Positions 26,843 through 34,612 of a stretch of 64,000 bases of DNA are shown here, in pieces (the stretch's first letter is position 1; each line of letters opens with the position of its first letter). The DNA lies in the NCBI GenBank assembly GCA_002731825.1, contig PCCS01000045.1:1-64000 (forward strand), read 5' to 3'. Both the position numbers and the translations under genes were made by a program. Under the pieces are notes generated by a model that searched no databases, was not told where the DNA came from, and saw nothing but the letters and a program-made list of their open reading frames with translations. The stretch comes from Myxococcales bacterium. Lineage in GTDB: Bacteria; Myxococcota_A; Bradymonadia; UBA7976; UBA1532.

Positions 26843-28065
26843 GTGTCAGAATGGGCAGACAACGGATAAATATGAGATCGCAAGGCGGCTTCACTTTTGT
26901 TGAACTCTTGGTCGCGCTGTTGTTTGCAGGGATTGTTATGGTGGCAGCCTACCTGGTGTTTATAACGGCCAGTCGCCAGTATTACGCGCAAGAGCAAATC
27001 GTGCAGATGCAGGAGAGTATGCGTTTTGCCCTTGAATACGTCAAAAATGATTTGAGAAGCGTGGGTCGACTGTCCGTTGTCAATGGGATCGAACTGGGTG
27101 GTCGAGTGGATCTCGTTGGTCGAGATCCACGATTTTGCTCTACGCGTTCAGGGCATCGGGCTATCGAGCTGCTGGAACGCCCTCAGGATACGCCTGAATC
27201 TCTCATCCGCTTCGGCAATAATTTACGGCCAGACCGCCTCCGCTTACTGGTCGACCGTTCCGAAGGCGTGACGTACACAATCTCGCGGGTCAATCGGCGC
27301 CAGGTTTTATTAAATCTTACAGACCAGCGAACGCAGAAAGCCCGCGAGTCGCTCACCCGATTCATGTATTTCTCTGATCGTGCGTACGTCCACATTGTAT
27401 CCCCATCTGGTCAAAGTGATTTGGTTGTTGCTGAGGTGCGCTCACGAGGCGACGACGAGGTTGAATTACGACTCTCAGATGATCTCTGCCTCGCAGGTGA
27501 GCCAGCGCTGGCTGCGGAGTGCGCGCCTGGAGGGTGTCTCATCACACCAGTTCAGTTGGTCGAATATGCGATTCTTGAAGCGACACCTGAATTCGAATTG
27601 GCGCCTCAAACGGACGATGCAACTTTTCTGGTTCGTAGGACACTAGACCCGGTGTCGCTGGAGCCGAGCGAGGACGCGATGGTCTTGGCACCATACGCTG
27701 TTAATTTTCAGGTTTGGGCATCGTACGATACGCGCAGTTTGGCCGTTGGAGCTGACCCCAGACCCATCATCCCGCAGGACCAAGACCCGACGGATGATCG
27801 AGGTAATTGGACGACGGAACGTGAGAGCCAAATCTTAAACGAGAGACCACAGCGCATTAGAGGACTGAACGTGATGCTGGCTATCCGCACCCCACGGGAG
27901 GACGAAACCTTTCGTGTGGCTCCTGACCAAGCGATGGCTGCCGGAGATCGCATTGGTGCTGACCGAAGTTGGTTTGAGCTCAGTCAGGACGCGGGCACCG
28001 GATTGGCTCGCGTGATGACCCTGAAAACTGAGGTTGAGACACCCAATATGTACCGGGGCGAATGA
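26839..28065 (+). CDS. pilW: PilW-type minor pilin
   Basis: I choose the GTG at 26839, which overlaps the pilV stop as GTGA and puts the prepilin site (GG|FTFVELLVA) about 15 residues from the start; the longer frame would lie inside pilV. The 408-residue protein shows the PilW-like YYAQEQIVQMQESMRFALEYVKNDLRS segment after the hydrophobic helix and a large globular part. It is a minor pilin of the tip complex. Confidence 0.88.
   Translation: MSVRMGRQRINMRSQGGFTFVELLVALLFAGIVMVAAYLVFITASRQYYAQEQIVQMQESMRFALEYVKNDLRSVGRLSVVNGIELGGRVDLVGRDPRFCSTRSGHRAIELLERPQDTPESLIRFGNNLRPDRLRLLVDRSEGVTYTISRVNRRQVLLNLTDQRTQKARESLTRFMYFSDRAYVHIVSPSGQSDLVVAEVRSRGDDEVELRLSDDLCLAGEPALAAECAPGGCLITPVQLVEYAILEATPEFELAPQTDDATFLVRRTLDPVSLEPSEDAMVLAPYAVNFQVWASYDTRSLAVGADPRPIIPQDQDPTDDRGNWTTERESQILNERPQRIRGLNVMLAIRTPREDETFRVAPDQAMAAGDRIGADRSWFELSQDAGTGLARVMTLKTEVETPNMYRGE
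27106..27130 (+). other. Perfect 10-bp inverted repeat inside pilW
   Basis: GTGGATCTCG (27106-27115) is followed after a 5-base loop by its exact reverse complement (27121-27130). In RNA this would form a stable hairpin within the coding sequence. There is no T run after it. It may be chance, a pausing element or a processing site in the long pil message. Confidence 0.4.
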
Positions 28066-28742
28066 TGGGACAACGATTCACACGAAAGCGTCAGCGTGGC
28101 GGTGCGTTAATCGTCACTGTGGTCGTCCTGCTTGCTCTGCTTGCCGTGGGCATGATGGCGATGCGTTCGGCGACCCAGAATATGAGCAGTTCAGGGAATT
28201 TAAGACTCTCGATTCAAGCACGCCATGTCGCTGAGATCGGTCTTTATCATGCGGTCACTCTAATGAATCGTCAGGCCTCGGTCTTACTGCCGCTTCGTGA
28301 TGGGCCGGGCATGGAATGGTCGACTCTTAAGATTCAAAGTCCGGTGCAAGATGCGGGCGCAGCCCGCGGGCGAGTTGACGTTTATAATCGGGAGGGCAAC
28401 CGTCTTTCAGAACGCACGATGGCGGCGCCGCCCTTTTTTAGCTCTGGCCCCGCTCCACTCGGTGTAGCGGGTGAGGCGACTGGCGTTCAGCCGAGCTACA
28501 GTGTCTCTGTGACAGGATTTCAACCCTGGACGTGTCCACCGGGTCATGATGAACGGACGCTGCGTCGTAATGGACAGGGATGTTGCCTCATGCACTTTGA
28601 ATCACGCGCCGTCATTTCGGCTGATGAAGAACCCAATGCGGAGCAGCTCGATGACCGACTCGCCGCTGAGTTATTTGCAGAGCATACGATGAAAGCAGGC
28701 GTCGTGATTGGTCCAATTACGATGAGGGGATGTCGTCGATGA
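28062..28742 (+). CDS. pilX: PilX-type minor pilin
   Basis: The 226-residue product starts with the PilX_N pattern: a basic leader, RGGALIVTVVVLLALLAVGMMAMRSA helix and the polar segment AEIGLYHAVTL. As in other PilX proteins the processing site has Gly-Gly rather than a strict GF..E motif. It overlaps pilW (ATGA) and precedes the PilY1-like genes in the usual order. Confidence 0.82.
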   Translation: MMGQRFTRKRQRGGALIVTVVVLLALLAVGMMAMRSATQNMSSSGNLRLSIQARHVAEIGLYHAVTLMNRQASVLLPLRDGPGMEWSTLKIQSPVQDAGAARGRVDVYNREGNRLSERTMAAPPFFSSGPAPLGVAGEATGVQPSYSVSVTGFQPWTCPPGHDERTLRRNGQGCCLMHFESRAVISADEEPNAEQLDDRLAAELFAEHTMKAGVVIGPITMRGCRR

Positions 28743-31195
28743 AAAAATATCTCTATATCGCGTTATTTTTGGGTTGGCCAGCCGTCGCTTTTGGCCAGGA
28801 CAATTTACCGCCTGAGGTCATGTTTCTGATCGACAATTCAGCATCGATGCGTCTGTCTCCAACATCGCCTCGACCTGACAAACTGCCAGACTGCAACGAA
28901 TCATTCGAGGTGAGGGAGCGTGACGTTGACGGTGTCATCGAGCGGAGAGTCACGCTTTCTGACGAACCGCTCATCCAGACCCGTCATCTGAGCGCATTAC
29001 AAATGGTGCGGAATGTCATCGGTGGCAACCCCATCAACAATACGGGAGATCCAAATTTAATAACCTGCTTTCGAGACAGAGCCGAATTCCCCCGTAATGT
29101 AGCGCAAGCGGGCTACCTGGAGTTAGTCAACGCCGGTCGCGTTATGGGCGATGAAGCGCTGGTTATCCCAGACCCAAATGATGCGGGTGAGGCTATCTTT
29201 TATCGCAATCTTCAAGGCCAATGCTTTGACTTTGACCCTCGACAGCCTGATGCATGTCGGCCCATCAGGCTGGTGGACGAGAATACGCCCGATGTCCGTT
29301 TTGCCAATGACAGCGCTCTGGAGCGTTATGCGACCCGAGTGAAGTTTGGGATGATGACATTAGACGATGACCCAGGCGCCTCTCGAACGTGGCCCCGTCT
29401 ACTTGGCCGAAATAGTTCTTTTGGCACGGACGAAGGGGCCACTCGACAGACTGTCGCCGCCGCGAATCAACGTTTTCCCGGACTATTAGATAATGCATTT
29501 ATCGTCAATCGGTTATCAGCACCAGATGCCGTCAACGCTCCGAATTTGGGCGCTCGCGGTCCAGGTGGTGGCCAGCCCGGTGACTTAATCGCTAGCAATA
29601 CGGGTGACTTGCTCAATGGAACCCGAAGACCATTTGAACCGATTGCCGATGATGGTGTGAGCTTGGAGCGTCATACCAACTACATTAAACACCAGGTTCG
29701 GCGTTTGACATCATTCGGCTTCAGCCCACTGACGGGCCTGGTTCATGATCTAAAATACTATTACGAGACCCAGTCCGGCGCGGCGGCGAATCGCTTTGGC
29801 TTGCTCCCAGACTTAAATTACGCACGCCGAACCCACGTTGCTGTTCTCATTACCTCCGGTGACGAAACTAATTTTTACGGAAGTCGGAATTGCGTTCGAA
29901 CTGGGTTTAGATGTGAGACACCCCCATCCTTTCCTTACGAGTCAATGCAGTCGTACGTCGATACGATGCGTGAAACTGTTCCTGGTTTTCGTTTTGTGAT
30001 CATCGGAGTCGGACTAGATGATGCACGGCGAGATGATTTACGTACTTTGGTCACCAATGACGGCGATCTCTTCAATGTCACGTCGATGGACGACATGCGT
30101 AATGCCATTGAACGGGTTTTAGTCTCTCTTGACGCGGACCGTAAATCGAAAGTCATGCCCTTGGTGATTACACCTGACCGAGGCGATGATGTTGACGACC
30201 AGGTTCGGCAGCTCCGAGTTGTCGCCTATAGTACTCTGGCGAGTAGCGCGCGCTACGGTCGTATTGATGTGTCGGCCTTTGGGTGTCGAAGACAGGCTGG
30301 CCAACCCGACACCGGGCGACTGAAGCTCATCGACGGTCAGTCCGTTGATCTAGCAGTTAAACTGGCCGAACAAGACACCCGCACTGTTGTTGGCAACGTT
30401 CACAAGCGGCCAAACGGCGTTGGTGAGCCTGGGTTTACTGCCCTTGGGAACGGAAACAGCCTTTTTGCTTCAGACGGCGATTATCGAGGGGCTGCGAGCT
30501 TAAATGAAGCTGATTTTAGAGATCTCGCAGACATCGAAGAGGGGGCGCCAGGTGATAGCCTTATGGAGATTGCCTTCAAAGCATTGTCAGGCTATGTCGG
30601 CCCTGCAGCGACCCCGGAGAATCGTGGTGAGTGTACACCGGCTTGTGGACCTGACCCGGACAATGTTCGACAGCTCGGTGAGATCATTGAAGGTGATTTG
30701 ATCGCAGTGACGCCACCCCGACTCGCAGTCGACAGCCCAGGCTATCGACGCTTTGAACAAGAGCAGAGCGAACGGCCGACTCTCATCGTGAGCGGCGCCA
30801 ATGACGGGCAAGTTCATTTTTTCAGGGCCTCCGACGGACGCGAGGTTTTCTCTTTTGTTCACCGCCGGGCGATTCCGAATCTAAAACATGGTGTTGAAAA
30901 TCCTGCTCGGATGGGTGCGGACACGCGTCTTGCGAATCGAGATATGCTCCTGTGCCGAAGTGTGGATGGCGATGGCGCGGGAGATTGCCCATCGGATAGT
31001 GAAAATTTTGTTTTTCGGACCATCGTGGCTGGCGCACTTGGCGAGTCAGGTCGAAACGTATTCGCCATAGACATTACGGATGCGTTGCCCCAGACCAAGG
31101 CGAACACACAGGATCAGCCACTCGCGCACGATACCATTAAGGCCTGGGAGGCAGGACTGGGTTATCAAGGGGCTGCAGGGGGGGCAGGGCGATGA
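28739..31195 (+). CDS. PilY1-like protein, N-terminal half (von Willebrand A domain)
   Basis: The 818-residue protein begins with a signal peptide (cleavage near AVAFGQ) and a von Willebrand A domain with the MIDAS motif DNSAS (32-36) in EVMFLIDNSASM. The last 120 residues contain PilY1-type propeller strands (LIVSGANDGQVHFFRASDG, GRNVFAIDITDA), then stop. The rest of the propeller is encoded by the next gene. I chose ATG 28739, which overlaps the pilX stop and stands 9 bases after GAGGGG. PilY1 sits at the pilus tip in adhesion and surface sensing. Confidence 0.87.
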   Translation: MKKYLYIALFLGWPAVAFGQDNLPPEVMFLIDNSASMRLSPTSPRPDKLPDCNESFEVRERDVDGVIERRVTLSDEPLIQTRHLSALQMVRNVIGGNPINNTGDPNLITCFRDRAEFPRNVAQAGYLELVNAGRVMGDEALVIPDPNDAGEAIFYRNLQGQCFDFDPRQPDACRPIRLVDENTPDVRFANDSALERYATRVKFGMMTLDDDPGASRTWPRLLGRNSSFGTDEGATRQTVAAANQRFPGLLDNAFIVNRLSAPDAVNAPNLGARGPGGGQPGDLIASNTGDLLNGTRRPFEPIADDGVSLERHTNYIKHQVRRLTSFGFSPLTGLVHDLKYYYETQSGAAANRFGLLPDLNYARRTHVAVLITSGDETNFYGSRNCVRTGFRCETPPSFPYESMQSYVDTMRETVPGFRFVIIGVGLDDARRDDLRTLVTNDGDLFNVTSMDDMRNAIERVLVSLDADRKSKVMPLVITPDRGDDVDDQVRQLRVVAYSTLASSARYGRIDVSAFGCRRQAGQPDTGRLKLIDGQSVDLAVKLAEQDTRTVVGNVHKRPNGVGEPGFTALGNGNSLFASDGDYRGAASLNEADFRDLADIEEGAPGDSLMEIAFKALSGYVGPAATPENRGECTPACGPDPDNVRQLGEIIEGDLIAVTPPRLAVDSPGYRRFEQEQSERPTLIVSGANDGQVHFFRASDGREVFSFVHRRAIPNLKHGVENPARMGADTRLANRDMLLCRSVDGDGAGDCPSDSENFVFRTIVAGALGESGRNVFAIDITDALPQTKANTQDQPLAHDTIKAWEAGLGYQGAAGGAGR

Positions 31196-32526
31196 GTCGA
31201 CGGATATGGACTAAGTGTACGTGGGTCAGATCGCGGCTGCTGATGCCCGCCACCCTAGCTATTTGCTTTGCAGTCGGGACATTGAGCATCCCAATGAAAG
31301 CGACTGCACAAACTTTAGAAAGTGGATATCACGTCAGTGAAGTCCCCTTTGGAAAAACCGTTTCAAGACCGGCTCTGACCTATGTTCGAGTCGGCAATCA
31401 GGTCGTGGCCGCAATGATCGTTGGCTGCGGGGGAGGAACCCCGACGCGGGAGAGCAATGGCCAAGCACTCCAAAACAACACCGGTGGGCGCTGCGTACAA
31501 ATTAGAAAAATCTCAGATGGGAGCCTGATCCGCGCATTCTATACAGGCAATGGGCTTAAGGATGGCGATCAGATGCTGTACCCAATGATCGGGTCGCCCA
31601 GTGTGTACCCAGTCATTGGTCTTGCACCGGCCAGTCGCGCGTACTTAGGTGATGCCATGGGGCGCCTCTGGCGGATTGACCTGCGTTCCGCAAATCCAAA
31701 CCTATGGGAGATGAGTATTGCATGGCCCATTCGTGATGATGCCGAATCGGAGTTTTATCAGATCGGGCGTGAGATCACTGCAAGACCTGCGGTGTTTCAG
31801 CGTGAGAATGGACAAATTGGGATCATTTTTGGGACCGGTTATTCTTATCGTGCAGAGGCCAGCGCCCCCCATCTTTTTAGCCTTTCAGATGTCCTGGCCC
31901 TGGGTGGCAATGACCGCCTTGAGTTCCAGTCTAAACTGGTTTGGAAAATGCCTTTAAGACAAAAAGAACAGCTGAGTGGTGAGGTGTCGGTACGGAGTGG
32001 CGGTGCCTATTTTACGACGGTCGAGACAGGCCCGTTCAATGATGGAAGTACGCTTGAACGGGGCCGGCTCTATGGTGTTCATGTGGATAAGACGGCCGAT
32101 AATTATTTTACAACTGATGGGCGTGTGCAGAACGTGGTGCCGATCCTTCCGACATTGGTCACGAATGATGGCCAGAGGGTGACCGACGCCATTGCGATCC
32201 GTCTCCCGAGCGGACGTGTCGCTTTTGGAGTCGCACTCGTGGTCAGTCCATCTTGCCGAGAGGATGAAGAGCCGACAACGGAAGTCATTCTTAATTTGGC
32301 GGCCGGTCGCGGGGGAAACGGCCGCGGTGGCGGTGGTGCTCGAATCGAACGAAAAACAGGTGAACTCGTGCCAGGTAATCTGGATGATGACTTTCTATCC
32401 GATGGCAAAAATGATGTGGCTATCAAAATTGCCTCGCCGGGAGGAGAAGACACCCCTCGCGTCGGCGGGTCTGCAGCTCCCTTTCCCCGACGCGTCTTGT
32501 ACTGGGGCAGTAGCTACGTTCAGTAG
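31192..32526 (+). CDS. PilY1-like protein, C-terminal propeller half as a separate secreted protein
   Basis: The 444-residue product has its own signal peptide (about residues 15-40, cleavage near ATAQT) followed by sequence that continues a PilY1 beta-propeller: YPVIGLAPASRAYLGDAMGRLWRIDL matches the blade that normally follows the point where the upstream protein ends. It overlaps the upstream gene by four bases in another frame (ATGA). The separate signal peptide argues for a genuine two-gene design rather than a recent frameshift. Gly-rich stretch near 375-385. Confidence 0.8.
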   Translation: MSRRIWTKCTWVRSRLLMPATLAICFAVGTLSIPMKATAQTLESGYHVSEVPFGKTVSRPALTYVRVGNQVVAAMIVGCGGGTPTRESNGQALQNNTGGRCVQIRKISDGSLIRAFYTGNGLKDGDQMLYPMIGSPSVYPVIGLAPASRAYLGDAMGRLWRIDLRSANPNLWEMSIAWPIRDDAESEFYQIGREITARPAVFQRENGQIGIIFGTGYSYRAEASAPHLFSLSDVLALGGNDRLEFQSKLVWKMPLRQKEQLSGEVSVRSGGAYFTTVETGPFNDGSTLERGRLYGVHVDKTADNYFTTDGRVQNVVPILPTLVTNDGQRVTDAIAIRLPSGRVAFGVALVVSPSCREDEEPTTEVILNLAAGRGGNGRGGGGARIERKTGELVPGNLDDDFLSDGKNDVAIKIASPGGEDTPRVGGSAAPFPRRVLYWGSSYVQ

Positions 32527-32533
32527 GTCTGTT

Positions 32534-33610
32534 CTAGAAGCGAACCTCATAGATAAGGCGGTCGCCGTCAACCAGTACAGTGGTGTCGGGATTCTTTAAG
32601 TATTTGTAGAAGCCGTACGCGCCGGCGATCAATGCCACTGCGCCAAGGCCGAAACTCAGATTGGCCATGAGTTGGCTATGCTCGAAGTCCTGACGTAGCA
32701 CACCGTCGATAGACCTCTTTTCTATCGTAGGTGCTTGGGATGCGATGTTAGCCTGCATTTCCCCTTCGAGTCTTTGGTTCTCAAGCCCATAATAACTGCC
32801 AGCACCGAGACCGACAGCGCCGACCACGCTGCCTGTTATCGCTAGGATTAATGGCCAAGAGTGCGTGCCGCCAACCTGATACTCAACACCATCATCGGTC
32901 GCCTCTGGTTGAAAGATGGGTAAGCGCTCCAAGACAAAATGAATTGGCGCGTCACCGCGCGTATTCTCGATGAACTGACTCGCTGTGGCGTATCGCCCCT
33001 TTTTGATGACCAGTTGACCCCCCTCCCGATTGACCAGACTATAACTCAATGGCGTCTGCCCGATTAATTCGCCGTCAAGAAAAACATTTGCATCCGCTGG
33101 TTGACTTGTGATGGCGGTCAGGCGATGCGGTGGGCGATACTCATTGCCATCGATGAGAGATTTCACAACATCATTCATTGCTGTGGCCATGGCACGGGTC
33201 GTCTCAAATTGAACGGTGATTGAATAGCTGATTGATTCTCTATTGACGTCGAGACCGCTTAGGGAGAGGACAAAAGGGCCATAACCTCGAATACTGCCCC
33301 AAAATAGGAAAGGTGCGCGGAACATTCGGCCCGTCTCAGCCATGCAACGTGCATTTTCATCGTCGCAGTCAAAGGTGACGCGAGCCTCATCTAAACTGAA
33401 CTCAATATTGTCTCTGACTGGCTGACGCATTTGGCGGCCGATGGCGTCTCGTAGCCTCTCATTGAGTTCGCTTTTCGAATCAAGAGCGGCCTCACTCTCC
33501 AGTGGGAGAACAACGATGGACGGCTGCCCCGAGACTGGGGCTGGAGACAACATAAACAGGATGATGAAACATGGGGCTAGACCAATGCTTTTTATCGATG
33601 GCGGTCTCAT
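32534..33610 (-). CDS. Secreted PEGA-domain protein with membrane helices
   Basis: A 358-residue protein with a signal peptide (APVSGQ), an N-terminal periplasmic domain (SIVVLPLESE, DCDDENARCMAETGR) that resembles the TolB-N-like or caspase-linked sensory regions seen with PEGA domains, and a PEGA domain at about 170-235 (ITSQPADANVFLDGELIGQTPLSYSL). Two hydrophobic segments near 255-272 and 320-338 follow. PEGA domains bind envelope polysaccharides or proteins. It overlaps its upstream neighbour by four bases. Confidence 0.8.
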   Translation of the reverse strand: MRPPSIKSIGLAPCFIILFMLSPAPVSGQPSIVVLPLESEAALDSKSELNERLRDAIGRQMRQPVRDNIEFSLDEARVTFDCDDENARCMAETGRMFRAPFLFWGSIRGYGPFVLSLSGLDVNRESISYSITVQFETTRAMATAMNDVVKSLIDGNEYRPPHRLTAITSQPADANVFLDGELIGQTPLSYSLVNREGGQLVIKKGRYATASQFIENTRGDAPIHFVLERLPIFQPEATDDGVEYQVGGTHSWPLILAITGSVVGAVGLGAGSYYGLENQRLEGEMQANIASQAPTIEKRSIDGVLRQDFEHSQLMANLSFGLGAVALIAGAYGFYKYLKNPDTTVLVDGDRLIYEVRF

Positions 33611-34470
33611 TCTTCAGATACGGACGCGTTGGCCTTTTCTCGTAGTTCTTTGACGAGGTCAAGAACTGCCAAACGGCGATCAACACTCACAGTGCGAACT
33701 AATTCGCGACCGCGCCAATGCAGTTCGACCAACCGATCCCGACTCACTCGAGTAATTTGTAACTCACCGGTCGCTTCCAGCAGTGCATCGAGATTACCCC
33801 CGCTCAAGTCGAGTCGGCTTGAGAGCTGGTTGACGCTCAGCGTCGTGTCATCAAGATAATCCAACAGTCGATTGAGACGGTTTGAGGTAAACAGTTGTTT
33901 TGGGGTGAGTATAGTGCGTCGCGTGTCAACGTGCTTGGTCTTGACTGGGGCATGGTTCGCTCCCACCGATGACTCGCTGGTTTGGCTCTGTCGCTTAAGA
34001 GGTCTAGCACTTCCTCGCGTTGGCTTCGGCTCCGCTTTCTTCGCTTTGTTCGACGTCGTCTTTCTCGTGGCCGCCGCTTTTGCCTGAGCCTCGGCTTCTT
34101 TGAGCACCTGCTCTGTGGTCACGCCCGGTGTTGGCATGACTCGGCTGACCGCGCCATCATGATCGGCCAGTACCTTATCCAACTTTTCTGCGAAGTCTGT
34201 ATGTGCCTGGAGTGTCCCATCCGAGAGAGAAAGAATGCGGCGCCGGCACAAGTCTTTCTGAAGTTGTGCAATACTCAGGTCCCAGAAACGCGCTGCACCA
34301 CCACTCAATTTACTGCTTGCTCGTCGCGCGACCTCGCTGGCTATACCTGGGCCAAGTAATGCAGCCTCGACCAGTAAGATCTCGAATGATTGGGTGACCC
34401 CGACGCGCCGCCAAAGTTGGTCGTTCATTGTCTTTATGCGGACTGTATCGATCAGGTATGGCTCGGCCAT
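33607..34470 (-). CDS. Uncharacterised protein with Lys/Ala linker and possible winged-helix end
   Basis: The 287-residue protein has no signal peptide. Residues about 1-110 are helical, about 120-180 form a Lys/Ala/Thr/Ser-rich flexible linker, and about 185-265 could be a winged helix (LFTSNRLNRLLDYLDDTTLSVNQLSSRLDLS). The layout resembles DUF4388-type or other myxobacterial regulatory adaptors but I cannot assign it. It is translationally coupled to the PEGA protein and lies downstream of a Ser/Thr kinase gene. Confidence 0.7.
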   Translation of the reverse strand: MAEPYLIDTVRIKTMNDQLWRRVGVTQSFEILLVEAALLGPGIASEVARRASSKLSGGAARFWDLSIAQLQKDLCRRRILSLSDGTLQAHTDFAEKLDKVLADHDGAVSRVMPTPGVTTEQVLKEAEAQAKAAATRKTTSNKAKKAEPKPTRGSARPLKRQSQTSESSVGANHAPVKTKHVDTRRTILTPKQLFTSNRLNRLLDYLDDTTLSVNQLSSRLDLSGGNLDALLEATGELQITRVSRDRLVELHWRGRELVRTVSVDRRLAVLDLVKELREKANASVSEE

Positions 34471-34612
34471 TCGCTGTTTCCTCAGGTACCTAGGCTGCGT
34501 ATCTTGCCAGATGCAGCGTCACACAACAAGTGCCAAGCGTAACATGGGGTGTTAATCCGTGTACTCATCTCGGGGTTGTTTGCACCACACACCTGTTCGC
34601 CAGCATTTATGA

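Noticed and set aside
28739-32526. Frameshifted pilY1 pseudogene
   Set aside because: The second part has its own signal peptide and a standard ATGA overlap, which fits a deliberate two-gene arrangement better than decay.
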